The notes: a model not told the origin generated them from the letters alone. A DNA stretch of 36,606 bases from an uncultured Eubacteriales bacterium (GCA_902789675.1 CADAPG010000021.1:1-36606); one strand, 5' to 3'; shown: positions 7,977 to 15,850, counted from the first letter of the stretch. Numbers and translations are program-made.

Positions 7977-9250
7977 AAGACTGCGGGATCGTAAAGGATC
8001 TTTTGCCGCTTGTTGCGGAACAACTGGCGAGCGAGGAATCGACCGCCTTTGTAGAAGAACATCTCAAAACCTGCGCGGACTGCCGCGCCGCGTTCGACGC
8101 CATGCAGGCGCCGGTGGAAGCCGAGCCCGCCGCGCCCCTGAAAACCGTGCGCAAGGCGGTCAAACGCCGCGGGCTTCTGATCGCGGGACTGATCGCGTGC
8201 CTGGTCGCCGCGCTGATCTTCGGCGCGTTTGCAAGGCTGATGAAACCGATCCCGATCACGGCGTCGGAGGTCGCGTTTGCCGAGGCGACGCTCATCCCGG
8301 AGACGATTCCGCTGCCCGTTTCGGAGGTCGCGTCTGCTGAGACGACGGTCATTCCGGAGACGACTGCGCTGCCCGCTTCGACGGCGGAAGAATCGCCGGA
8401 CCCCGCACCGATCGGGGAAACGGAATCGGATCCGAAAATCGACGACGAACTGGAGATGGTGAAGAGGGCGCAGCAGATCATCGTGGTATTCGATCAGAAC
8501 TACGAAGACTTGGAGATCAAGTATCTGCTGATCGACGATGCGCCTTCATCCGAGTCGGACCCGCAATCCACGGAGAAGCCGTACACCCCTGTCGGCTTTG
8601 TGATTGAAGCGCCGCAGAAGCAGAATGAGGATCAGGAGAACCATGGGGCTGTCGCGTATGTGTACAGTGCGCCTGCCGCCGATGAGGCGCGCGGACAGAC
8701 GATCGAACCGGAAGCGGTGATCGCGTCGACGCCCAGAACGCTGAAGCTGACGCCGAAATGGGACACGACGCTTCTGATCGAACGGGACGGGAACGAGATC
8801 TCGATCGGCGCGTACACGTCGCTGTGGGATATGCGGCATCCGCACGCCGAAACGCCGCAGGAGATCGGTCTCGACGGCGTGGACGCGGTGTTCTTCGAGC
8901 CGTACAACAATACGGATCGCGAGGTGCTCTATGTGCGCGACGGCTATACGCCCGAATCGGGCTTTGCACTGCCGCGGCTGGTGCTGAACTACTACTTCCT
9001 GATCGCGGCGATCGGCACGGCGATCCTTGCCATCGTGTGGCTTGTGCTGCGGCTCTGCAAAAAGGAGAAGGCAAGCCGCATGCTCGGCGTGCTGCTGATC
9101 CTTGCGGGCAGCTTCGTGATCGCGTTCCTTGCGGCGGGCTTCCCTGCGACGACGATCGCGCCGGTGCGGGAGCTTGCGTTCGTGCTCGTGATCGCGCTTC
9201 TGTTGATCGGCGCGGGGCTCTGCGGACGGAAGCTTTTGCGAAAGGAATAA
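7973..9250 (+). CDS. membrane anti-sigma factor with zinc-finger domain and long extracellular sensor
   Basis: A 425-residue partner of the upstream sigma factor. The cytosolic N-terminus has the zinc anti-sigma pattern H30-x3-C34-x2-C37 that clamps the sigma factor. One membrane helix spans about residues 66-88. Then comes a threonine/proline-rich linker containing a duplicated 19-residue unit (57-bp DNA repeat at 8264-8377). A folded outer domain of about 200 residues follows, and the C-terminus has three more predicted membrane helices (from YYFLIAAIG to the end). The start has a GGAGG-like site inside the sigma gene. The extra C-terminal helices are more than a minimal anti-sigma factor needs and may be involved in sensing. 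The inducing signal is not evident. Confidence 0.85.
   Translation: MKDCGIVKDLLPLVAEQLASEESTAFVEEHLKTCADCRAAFDAMQAPVEAEPAAPLKTVRKAVKRRGLLIAGLIACLVAALIFGAFARLMKPIPITASEVAFAEATLIPETIPLPVSEVASAETTVIPETTALPASTAEESPDPAPIGETESDPKIDDELEMVKRAQQIIVVFDQNYEDLEIKYLLIDDAPSSESDPQSTEKPYTPVGFVIEAPQKQNEDQENHGAVAYVYSAPAADEARGQTIEPEAVIASTPRTLKLTPKWDTTLLIERDGNEISIGAYTSLWDMRHPHAETPQEIGLDGVDAVFFEPYNNTDREVLYVRDGYTPESGFALPRLVLNYYFLIAAIGTAILAIVWLVLRLCKKEKASRMLGVLLILAGSFVIAFLAAGFPATTIAPVRELAFVLVIALLLIGAGLCGRKLLRKE
8264..8377 (+). repeat. tandem 57-bp duplication in the anti-sigma linker
   Basis: Two adjacent 57-bp units (8264-8320 and 8321-8377) encode the 19-residue pattern SEVAxAExTxIPETxxLPxS twice. They are imperfect, so the duplication is not very recent. 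It lengthens the extracellular linker just outside the first membrane helix. Confidence 0.85.
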
Positions 9251-9262
9251 AAGTCAAGGCAC

Positions 9263-9293
9263 AAAAAAGCCCTTCCCGGCGTGCGGGAAAGGC
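9263..9293 (-). terminator. terminator of the esterase gene
   Basis: On the minus strand a 10-bp stem with one G-T wobble (9284-9293 with 9269-9278) is followed by six T (9263-9268 read in reverse). It lies directly downstream of the minus-strand esterase and may also stop plus-strand transcription from the anti-sigma gene. Confidence 0.8.
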
Positions 9294-9309
9294 GAAAGGA
9301 TTCTTTGAT

Positions 9310-10233
9310 TCAGCGGTTCCGGATTCGCCTGTTCAGAAGGCAGGGGAGCGGAACCGTTTTCATTTGCAGATACTGCAGCATACAGCACCGGATCTCGTAA
9401 TCGACCGAGTATGCCGGAAGAATGAAGCGCAGCGCTTCGTAAACGCCGGGAAACCACACTTCCCAGGTGTGACCGTAACGGTATTCGAGATACGCGGATT
9501 CGTCCGCATAAGGCTCCAGAAACTCATAGGACGTTTTCGTCATGTCGTAGTAGTTTTCGTCCGCGGCGCCGACCGCCGAAAACAGCTTCAGCATCCGGAC
9601 ATGCTTGTTTTCCAACGCCTGCGGGATCTCGGTATAGGGACCGGCGGCGGACATGCAGATATAGTTTCCGGCATATTCCGGCGTGATCGAAAGGAACCAG
9701 TGCGTGAGGATGGAGCCTCTGGACAATCCGCCGACCGTGATGTGCTCCCGGTTTTGGATCAGGGATTCCACCGTTCCTTCCGGATAGACGCTGTAGTTGT
9801 TTGCAACGTACAGCAGCGCGTCCCGCATATCCCTGACCATGGCCTCCGGATCGTCCGGCTTGTTGTTCAGCGTTACGACGATGAACGGAACGGTCACCTT
9901 TTCATACGCCATCCAGTCGAAAATATATCGCCCCTGTACGCTGTGACCGAACAGATCGCGTTCCGTCGTCAGCCAGGAATACATCGAACCGCCGCCGCCG
10001 TGCAGCAGAAGAACGATCTCATAGAGCCGGTCTCCGCTGTAATCGTACGGCGTCCAGACATTCATCTGTTCCCTTTTCTTGTATTGATGCATCGTGACGA
10101 GCCCCGGCTCCGGACACGGGGTCAGATAGTGCGCGGGAAGCGTGCTTTCCATAGGCTCGTCCGCGCGCGCAGCCGTCGGAACGGCGCAGAGCAGAAGAAC
10201 GATGATCGAGATACACAGCAGTTTTTTGAACAT
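9310..10233 (-). CDS. secreted alpha/beta-hydrolase, putative carbohydrate esterase
   Basis: A 307-residue exported protein. The first 25 residues form a clear signal peptide (MFKKLL, a hydrophobic core, then TAARA-D). The mature part begins with VWTPYDYS and LLLHGGGGS, the oxyanion region typical of feruloyl- and acetyl-esterase-like hydrolases that accompany xylanases. The nucleophile serine lies in GGLSRGS (GxSxG), and a likely catalytic histidine sits in YGHTWEVW near the C-terminus. The start at 10233 has an AAGGA site and lies downstream of a good promoter; longer upstream reading frames run into that promoter. It probably de-esterifies plant polysaccharides outside the cell; the substrate is inferred only from family resemblance. 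Confidence 0.8.
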   Translation of the reverse strand: MFKKLLCISIIVLLLCAVPTAARADEPMESTLPAHYLTPCPEPGLVTMHQYKKREQMNVWTPYDYSGDRLYEIVLLLHGGGGSMYSWLTTERDLFGHSVQGRYIFDWMAYEKVTVPFIVVTLNNKPDDPEAMVRDMRDALLYVANNYSVYPEGTVESLIQNREHITVGGLSRGSILTHWFLSITPEYAGNYICMSAAGPYTEIPQALENKHVRMLKLFSAVGAADENYYDMTKTSYEFLEPYADESAYLEYRYGHTWEVWFPGVYEALRFILPAYSVDYEIRCCMLQYLQMKTVPLPCLLNRRIRNR

Positions 10234-10277
10234 AACGATCCTTATCCGTCCGGGAAGATCAAGATGGTACCGTAACC

Positions 10278-10306
10278 AGTATATAATACATTTGCCGGTT
10301 TGTAAA
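10278..10306 (-). promoter_or_regulatory. promoter of the esterase gene
   Basis: Read on the minus strand: TTTACA (10306-10301), a 17-base spacer, TATACT (10283-10278). It fires leftward, away from pyrH. Confidence 0.7.
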
Positions 10307-10345
10307 TCAAAATCGGACAAGGGCGCAGAAGAACGCGCGCTGCCG

Positions 10346-10378
10346 GGTTGTGAAAACTCTGTGGAGTTTTTTGCAACC
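10346..10378 (+). other. hairpin in the esterase-pyrH gap
   Basis: GGTTG (10346-10350) pairs with CAACC (10374-10378), and inside it AAAACTC (10353-10359) pairs with GAGTTTT (10364-10370) around a TGTG loop. It looks terminator-like but has no plus-strand gene before it. It may insulate pyrH from leftover transcription. Confidence 0.45.
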
Positions 10379-10380
10379 TC

Positions 10381-10409
10381 TTTTCTTTTTGCAAGGTATA
10401 TGGTATACT
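10381..10409 (+). promoter_or_regulatory. extended -10 promoter of pyrH
   Basis: TATACT (10404-10409) is preceded by TG one base upstream, an extended -10 element. A poor -35 (TTTTCT, 10381-10386) lies 17 bases away. Confidence 0.55.
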
Positions 10410-10435
10410 GAACGGCATAATAGGGAGGATATTGA

Positions 10436-11128
10436 ATGAAACGAGTTTTGATCAAAGTCAGCGGCGAAGCGCTTTCGAGCGCGAATCAGCCGGTATGTTT
10501 CGAAAAGGTCGAGGAGACCGCAAAGGAGATCAAGCTGCTCTATGACGCGGGGCTCGAGATCGGCATCGTCGTCGGCGGCGGGAACATCGTCCGCGGACGC
10601 GACACGGTCATGCAGGAGCGCTCGCGCATGGACAGCATGGGGATGCTTTCTACCGCGATCAACACGCTCGCTCTGCAGGATTGCCTGGAGCGGCAGGGCA
10701 TGCCGACCCTTGCCATGAGTGCGATCGCCATGACGCGCTTCATCGACGAGTACACCGCCCGCGGCGCGCGGGAAGCGCTTTCGAGCGGCAAGGTCGTGCT
10801 GTTTGCCTGCGGTACCGGCTGTCCGTACTTTTCGACGGATACGGCGTCCACGCTGCGCGCGCTGGAGATCGGCGCGGACACGCTTCTGATGGCAAAGAAC
10901 GTCGACGCGGTGTACAGCGCGGATCCGAAGGTCGATCCGAACGCGATCCGCTACGATCATCTCACGTACGACCAGGTGATCCGCGACAACCTGAAGGCGA
11001 TCGACATGAGCGCGATCACGCTGTGCCGCGACAACAATCTGCCGATCCTCGTGTTCGCAAGGAGCGAGATCGACAAGGTCGCAAAGGGTGAAACCGTCGG
11101 AACGCGCATCGACGGAAATGAGGCTTGA
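10436..11128 (+). CDS. pyrH: UMP kinase
   Basis: A 230-residue bacterial uridylate kinase of the amino acid kinase fold, converting UMP to UDP for nucleotide and cell-wall sugar synthesis. The N-terminal KVSGEAL, VVGGGNIVRG, the DSMGML stretch and GTGCPYFSTDTA are all present in order, and the ATP-site segment KNVDAVYSADP follows. The start has a perfect GGGAGG site 8 bases upstream. The gene usually sits in rpsB-tsf-pyrH-frr; here rpsB and tsf are absent and pyrH has its own promoter. Confidence 0.97.
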   Translation: MKRVLIKVSGEALSSANQPVCFEKVEETAKEIKLLYDAGLEIGIVVGGGNIVRGRDTVMQERSRMDSMGMLSTAINTLALQDCLERQGMPTLAMSAIAMTRFIDEYTARGAREALSSGKVVLFACGTGCPYFSTDTASTLRALEIGADTLLMAKNVDAVYSADPKVDPNAIRYDHLTYDQVIRDNLKAIDMSAITLCRDNNLPILVFARSEIDKVAKGETVGTRIDGNEA

Positions 11129-11154
11129 AACCGACGGGAAATCTGTTGTATAAT
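11125..11154 (+). promoter_or_regulatory. promoter before frr
   Basis: TTGAAA (11125-11130, overlapping the pyrH stop), an 18-base spacer and a consensus TATAAT (11149-11154). It would drive frr and the following operon. Confidence 0.75.
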
Positions 11155-11189
11155 ATCTATTTGAACGAAACAATAAGGAGGGATCCGAT

Positions 11190-11747
11190 ATGCCGATGGA
11201 ACTGATCGATGAAACCAAAGAAAAAATGACGAAAACGCTGAGCGTTCTGAAAGCCGAGCTTGCAGGTCTTCGCGCAGGCCGCGCGAACGCGCAGGTGCTG
11301 GACCGCATCGCCGTGGACTATTACGGCTCGATGACGCCGATTAACCAGCTCGGAAACATCTCTACGCCCGAGCCGCGCATGCTGATCATTGCGCTGTGGG
11401 ACACCAAGATGATCCCCGCGGTCGAGAAGGCGATCCAGAAGTCCGACCTCGGCATCAACCCGGCGAACGACGGCAAGATCATCCGCCTTGTCTTCCCGGA
11501 GCTGACCGAGGAACGCAGAAAGGACCTTGTCAAGACCGTCCGCAAAAAGGGCGAGGAGAGCAAGGTCGCGATCCGCAACATCCGCCGCGATCTGAACGAT
11601 CAGATCAAGAAGCAGAAGAAGGACAGCCTGATCACCGAAGACGATCAAAAAAAGCTTGAGGAGAAGGGTCAGAAGCTGACCGACGAGTTCATCAAGGACG
11701 TCGACGCGATCCTCGCAGCAAAGGAAAAGGAGATCCTCTCGGTGTGA
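11190..11747 (+). CDS. frr: ribosome recycling factor
   Basis: A 185-residue protein, the standard RRF length, that splits post-termination ribosomes with EF-G. The conserved LRAGRANAQVLDRI at the N-terminal helix, YYGSMTPINQLGNIS and the long charged C-terminal helix (KKGEESKVAIRNIRRD) are all as expected. An AAGGAGGG ribosome site precedes the ATG. The stop is overlapped by the GTG of the next small gene. Confidence 0.98.
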   Translation: MPMELIDETKEKMTKTLSVLKAELAGLRAGRANAQVLDRIAVDYYGSMTPINQLGNISTPEPRMLIIALWDTKMIPAVEKAIQKSDLGINPANDGKIIRLVFPELTEERRKDLVKTVRKKGEESKVAIRNIRRDLNDQIKKQKKDSLITEDDQKKLEEKGQKLTDEFIKDVDAILAAKEKEILSV

Positions 11748-11950
11748 CGAACGTCCTCGGACTGGACCTTGAAACGGCGGAAGCGCTGCTTAGGGCGAAC
11801 GGAAAACCTGTCCGCCTCGTGGAGGTACGCTCGAAAAAGGGCGGCAAGGGCTTTGATCGCCGTGTGATCAAAACGGTCGAATCTGCGGGGGAGACGATCG
11901 TCTGGTGGTCCGCGTTCAAGACGGAGATCGACAACCCCTCAGTCACCTGA
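11744..11950 (+). CDS. small conserved-looking protein between frr and uppS
   Basis: A 68-residue protein starting at GTG 11744, which overlaps the frr stop (GTGTGA), so it is probably translated by coupling. It begins VLGLDLETAEALLRANG, which resembles a PASTA-like or similar small alpha/beta unit, followed by a basic SKKGGKGFDRR patch and a WWSAF strand. I recall short genes of this kind at the same place in other Clostridia, but have no name for them. Its last five or so codons (NPSVT and the stop) lie in the repeat element that begins at 11931, so its natural C-terminus has been replaced or trimmed by the insertion. Confidence 0.6.
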   Translation: MTNVLGLDLETAEALLRANGKPVRLVEVRSKKGGKGFDRRVIKTVESAGETIVWWSAFKTEIDNPSVT

Positions 11951-12115
11951 CGGTGATTGCTGCGCTTACATAAGGGAGCCAAGGGCATAACCGCACAAAT
12001 AACTTACCCGACCTGTGGATGGTACGCGCGGGAAGCGCGCGATCTACCTCTGTAACGAAGCGGAAGCGGAGTGTCCAAGGGAGGGTGGCAGCCGAAGGCT
12101 GACGGGAGGGTTGTA
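11931..12115 (+). repeat. repeat element copy A (left of the DUF559 gene)
   Basis: A 185-bp element with related ends: it opens ACAACCCCTCAGTCACC and closes GGGAGGGTTGTA. Its last 109 bases (12007-12115) match copy B with only three differences, while its left 70 bases are more diverged. It contains small self-complementary units (CACC/GGTG near the left end, CAGCC/GGCTG near the right end, and a CGCGC/GCGCG core). Its right end ends one base before the DUF559 start codon and provides that gene's GGGAGGG ribosome site. Confidence 0.85.
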
Positions 12116-12556
12116 ATGCAAAACACAGAGATTCCCCGTAAGCACAATGCAAGGCTGACTGCAAATGCAAAAACTCTTCGGAAGAACATGACCGAGGAGG
12201 AACGTCGCCTGTGGTATTGCTTTTTACGGGAATACCCGGTCAGGTTTTACCGGCAAAAGGTTCTCGGTCAGTACATCGCGGATTTCTATTGTGCAAAGGC
12301 AAGGCTGATTGTTGAACTTGACGGGTCACAGCATTATCAATCGGCGGGGCAGATACACGATGCAAAGCGCACGTTGTTTTTGCAGAAGTATCATTGTACG
12401 GTTCTTCGCATTCCGAATAACGAAGTAAACAGGAATTTTCGGGGTGTGTGCGAATGGATCGATCTGCATGTGAAGGCGGCGTTGACAGAAATGATGACAA
12501 CCCTTCAGTCACCTGACGGTGACAGCTCCCCTTACACAGGGGAGCCAAGAGATTAG
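12116..12556 (+). CDS. DUF559 endonuclease-like protein carried between repeats
   Basis: A 146-residue protein of the DUF559 group, a fold related to very-short-patch-repair endonucleases. Family marks are TEEERRLWYCFLRE, FYRQKVLGQYIADFYC, the metal-site-like LIVELDGSQHY, DAKRTLFLQKY and VLRIPNNEV. A nuclease role is an inference from the fold; no target is known. The ATG at 12116 directly follows repeat copy A, whose terminal GGGAGGG is its ribosome site. The last 19 or so residues (from TTLQSPDGD) are encoded by repeat copy B, so the true C-terminus is probably shorter. It interrupts an otherwise standard frr-uppS housekeeping order, which marks it as an insertion. An upstream in-frame start at 12071 lies inside the repeat and is unlikely. 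Confidence 0.85.
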   Translation: MQNTEIPRKHNARLTANAKTLRKNMTEEERRLWYCFLREYPVRFYRQKVLGQYIADFYCAKARLIVELDGSQHYQSAGQIHDAKRTLFLQKYHCTVLRIPNNEVNRNFRGVCEWIDLHVKAALTEMMTTLQSPDGDSSPYTGEPRD

Positions 12557-12681
12557 GCTGACGGGAGACTTGCCCGACCTGTGGATGGTACGCGCGGGAA
12601 GCGCGCGATCTACCTCTGTAATGAAGCGGAAGCGGAGTGTCCAAGGGAGGGTGGCAGCCAAAGGCTTACGGGAGGGTTGTA
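12497..12681 (+). repeat. repeat element copy B (right of the DUF559 gene)
   Basis: Same 185-bp length and orientation as copy A. The left end ACAACCCTTCAGTCACC carries a clean GTCACC/GGTGAC hairpin and a CCCCTTACACAGGGG palindrome, better preserved than in copy A. The right 109 bases (12573-12681) are 97% identical to copy A by direct count. The element overlaps the DUF559 gene's 3' end and supplies its stop codon. Confidence 0.87.
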
Positions 12682-12695
12682 GAATACATCCATCA

Positions 12696-12725
12696 GGGGG
12701 CGTTGCGATTGACGCGACAGCCCCC
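12696..12725 (+). other. hairpin before uppS
   Basis: GGGGGC (12696-12701) pairs with GCCCCC (12720-12725), with additional inner pairing of GCG with CGC. No T run follows, so it is not a classical terminator. It sits 22 bases before the uppS start in the leader left by the repeat insertion. Confidence 0.5.
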
Positions 12726-12747
12726 GCTTGTTCGATAGGAGAACGAC

Positions 12748-13491
12748 ATGAAGAAATACTCGGATCAGGAGATCAAGGCGTTCGGACTCATGCCGGAGCG
12801 CATTCCGAAGCACGTTGCGATCGTCATGGACGGCAACGGCCGCTGGGCGACCGAACGGGGGATGCCGCGCGGGATGGGACACCGCGCGGGCGTGAACGCG
12901 CTGCGGGACATCATTCGCTTCAGCTCCGACGTCGGCGTCGAGTCGCTGACGATCTACGCGTTTTCGACCGAAAACCGCAAGCGCCCGAAGGACGAGATCG
13001 GCATTCTGTGCGGGCTTCTGATCGAGTATTTCAACCGCGAAATCGACGAGCTGCACGCAAACGCCGTGCGCATCAGAAGCATCGGCGACCTTTCTTGGTT
13101 TCCGACCGCGGTGCAGGAAACGGTCCGCGCGGCGGAGGTAAAAACCGCGGCGAATCCCGGATTGAAGCTCAATATCGCGCTGAACTACGGCGGCAGAGCC
13201 GAGCTTGTCCGCGCCATGCGTCTTGCGATGCGGGAATCGGACGAGCCGGACGAGGACGCGATCTCGCGCAATCTCTATACGGCGGATTCCGGCGACGTGG
13301 ACCTATTGATCCGCACCGGCGGCGACGAGCGCGTGTCGAACTTCCTGCTTTGGCAGATCGCGTACGCGGAGCTGTATTTCACCGACGTCAAATGGCCGGA
13401 CTTTACGCGTGACGAGCTCATCAGGGCGCTGCAGGCGTTTGCCGGGCGCGAGCGCAGGTTCGGCGGACTGAAATCGAACGGGGCGAAATAG
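12748..13491 (+). CDS. uppS: undecaprenyl diphosphate synthase
   Basis: A 247-residue cis-prenyltransferase making the C55 lipid carrier for peptidoglycan and wall polymers. The catalytic motif MDGNGRWA (D28, G29, N30, G31, R32) is intact. FSTENRKRP, NYGGRAELVRA and a substrate-binding DLLIRTGGDERVSNFLLWQ follow; GD replaces the more usual SGE-like pair. RRFGG near the C-terminus is normal. An AGGAG site precedes the ATG. The stop is one base from the dxr start. A cdsA gene, often found between uppS and dxr, is absent. Confidence 0.96.
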   Translation: MKKYSDQEIKAFGLMPERIPKHVAIVMDGNGRWATERGMPRGMGHRAGVNALRDIIRFSSDVGVESLTIYAFSTENRKRPKDEIGILCGLLIEYFNREIDELHANAVRIRSIGDLSWFPTAVQETVRAAEVKTAANPGLKLNIALNYGGRAELVRAMRLAMRESDEPDEDAISRNLYTADSGDVDLLIRTGGDERVSNFLLWQIAYAELYFTDVKWPDFTRDELIRALQAFAGRERRFGGLKSNGAK

Positions 13492-13492
13492 A

Positions 13493-14604
13493 ATGAAAAA
13501 AGAGGTTTTGCTGCTGGGTTCGACCGGCTCGATCGGCACGCAGACGGTCGATGTGCTGAAGCTGCATGCCGACCGGTTTTCCGTGATCGGGCTTTCCTGC
13601 AGAAGCGACGTCGAAACGCTGTATGCGCAGGCGCAGACGCTGAACCCGAAATACGCTGCGGCGGAGGTCCCGCTCGACCCCGACCGGCTTCCCGCGGGGA
13701 CGGAGACCTTTTGCGGTCCCGACGCGGCGGAACGGCTTGCCGAAGCCGCCGACGCAGACGTCACGGTGCTTGCAATCTCCGGCTACGCTGCGCTGCGGCC
13801 GCTGCTTGCGGCGATCAGACACGGCAAACGCATCGCGATCGCAAACAAGGAAAGCCTGGTGTGCGGCGGGAGCTTGGTCGACGCGGCGCTTGCTTTTTAC
13901 GGTGCGGAGCTTCTGCCGATCGACAGCGAGCAGAGCGCGATCTTTCAGGCACTGCAGAACGGCGGCAGGGACGAGGTCGAACGGCTCATTCTGACCGCTT
14001 CCGGCGGTCCGTTCTTCCGGAAAAAACGGGAAGAACTGCGGCATGTTTCGCTCGACGACGCGCTCTGTCATCCGACGTGGAAGATGGGCAGAAAGATCAC
14101 GCTCGATTCCGCGACGCTTATGAACAAGGGGACGCGGAACACATCTCGGTGCTGATCCATCCGCAGTCGATCGTACACAGCATGGTCGAATACCGCGACG
14201 GCACGATCATGGCGAATATGAGTAAGCCCGATATGCGGCTGCCGATCCAGTACGCGCTGACGTATCCCCTTCGGGTCGAAAGCCCGTGCGAGCCGCTGAA
14301 ACTCGATCTAACGCATCCGCTGGAATTCTATCCGGCGGACCCGGACCGCTTTCACGCGATCCGCATGGCGTACGACGTCCTCAAAGCGGACGGCATCATG
14401 CCGACGGTCTTTAACGGCGCGAACGAGCGCGCGGCGGAGGCGTATTTTGCCGGGCGCATCGGGTTTATCGAAATCGAGGACTGCGTGGACGCGGCGCTGA
14501 ACGCGATCGAAAACCGTCCCGCGGATTCGCTCGAAGCGATCGCGGCGGCGGACAGAGCCGCGCGGTACGCGGTCGATCGGTATATTGCAAAGAACAAACG
14601 GTAA
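13493..14604 (+). pseudogene. dxr: 1-deoxy-D-xylulose 5-phosphate reductoisomerase, frame broken by a short deletion
   Basis: DXR is the committed NADPH-dependent step of the MEP isoprenoid pathway. Frame 1 (13493 to about 14131) gives LGSTGSIGTQTVDVL, NKESLVCGG, the metal-site DSEQSAIFQ, and CHPTWKMGRKITLDSATLMNKG. There the protein should continue with about 13 residues of the form LExIEAHxLF; instead the frame shifts and stops. Frame 3 resumes at 14131 with DAEHISVLIHPQSIVHSMVEY and runs normally to 14604. Observed coding length (213 plus 157 residues) plus about 13 missing ones equals a normal DXR. The lesion fits a deletion of about 40 bases at 14129-14131. The missing segment is conserved and close to the active site, so the gene as written would be dead; since the pathway is otherwise present, a sequence error is a serious possibility. 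Confidence 0.9.
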
Positions 14605-14613
14605 GGAAACGGT

Positions 14614-15837
14614 ATGCAGGCTGTTTTGAACACAATTCTGGTGATCCTGGGGCTGTCCGTCCTGGTTATCACACACGAGCTCGGTCATTATCTGATGGGA
14701 AAATGGCTGGGCTTTACGATCACGGAGTTTTCCGTCGGTCTCGGACCGAAGATTTTCGGCATCAAGGGCAAGGAAACGGAGTTCACGCTCCGCGCGCTGC
14801 CGATCGGCGGCTCCTGCCGCTTCTTCGGCGAGGACGGCAAGGACGAGGACGACAGGGACAAAAAGCATCCGGAAGCGTTTGAAGACGGCGATCCGGAGGA
14901 GAAATCCGAGGAAAAACCGAAGGAACCGGATCCGCGGCTGTTTTCGTCGAAGCCCGCGTGGAAGCGGTTTCTGGTCGTTGCCGCGGGACCGGTGGTCAAT
15001 ATCCTGACCTGCACGGTGCTGTGCTTTGTGATGCTGCTCAGTACCGGCGAGGTCATCGAAAGCAGCACAAACGAGCTGATGGTGGTCGATGAAGTGACGG
15101 AGAACGGACCCGCTGCGAAGGCGGGCATGCAGCCGGGCGACGTCATCGTTTCGATGGACGGCAAGCTTCTGACGAACGCGGATGATCTCGACGCAGCGCT
15201 GAAAGACGCGAACATGAACGGCATGACGATGGATGTTTTGCGCGGGGCGGAGGTTGAAACGACGGAGACGAAGGACGGCAGGCTGACGACGACGATCGTT
15301 TCGGCAAACGGCGGTACGCTTGAAACGCTGGAATTCGGCAGCCTTCTCGATCAGGAGACCGGCAACAAACGGATCAAGATCAAATTCCTGCATCCGCCGG
15401 TTACGGAGGTCACGGAGCAGTACGGCGTCGGTAAAGCGGCGCTGAAGGCGTTCCCGAAAACGTGGGAGATGGGCAAGCTGGTCTATGAATCCCTCGGCAT
15501 GCTGATCCGGGGCGAAGCGCGCTGCAGCGACATGTCCGGCATCGTCGGCACGGTCGATGCGGTTTCCGACGTGATGACGGAGCAGACGACCGCGTCCGAC
15601 CGGGGATTTACGTTCCTGTGGTTCATGGCGCTGATCGCCGTGAACCTCGGCATTGTGAATCTTCTGCCGCTGCCCGCGCTGGACGGCGGACGGCTGATCT
15701 TCATCATCATCGAAATGATCCGCAGAAAACCCGTGCCGCCCGAAAAGGAGGGCATGGTGCATCTCATCGGCATGGTGCTGCTGCTGGGGCTGATGCTTGC
15801 GCTGACGATCGGCGATATCATTCGCTGTTTCCATTGA
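14614..15837 (+). CDS. rseP: site-2 intramembrane metalloprotease
   Basis: A 407-residue RseP/RasP-type zinc protease. HELGH at residues 21-25 in the first membrane helix is the zinc site, and VNLLPLPALDGGR near residue 350 holds the third zinc ligand. A PDZ domain lies between (about 165-240, GPAAKAGMQPGDVIVSMDG). A highly acidic insert (about residues 73-107) sits between the first helix and the second. The enzyme cuts membrane-spanning anti-sigma factors and signal peptide remnants; the anti-sigma factor at 7973 is a conceivable but untested substrate. The ATG is preceded by AAGGAAA and lies 9 bases after dxr, in the usual dxr-rseP-ispG order. Confidence 0.95.
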   Translation: MQAVLNTILVILGLSVLVITHELGHYLMGKWLGFTITEFSVGLGPKIFGIKGKETEFTLRALPIGGSCRFFGEDGKDEDDRDKKHPEAFEDGDPEEKSEEKPKEPDPRLFSSKPAWKRFLVVAAGPVVNILTCTVLCFVMLLSTGEVIESSTNELMVVDEVTENGPAAKAGMQPGDVIVSMDGKLLTNADDLDAALKDANMNGMTMDVLRGAEVETTETKDGRLTTTIVSANGGTLETLEFGSLLDQETGNKRIKIKFLHPPVTEVTEQYGVGKAALKAFPKTWEMGKLVYESLGMLIRGEARCSDMSGIVGTVDAVSDVMTEQTTASDRGFTFLWFMALIAVNLGIVNLLPLPALDGGRLIFIIIEMIRRKPVPPEKEGMVHLIGMVLLLGLMLALTIGDIIRCFH

Positions 15838-15850
15838 ATCGGAGGACAGA

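Noticed and set aside
12071..12115. An earlier start for the DUF559 protein
   Set aside because: The added 15 residues come from repeat copy A, and ATG 12116 has the better ribosome site.
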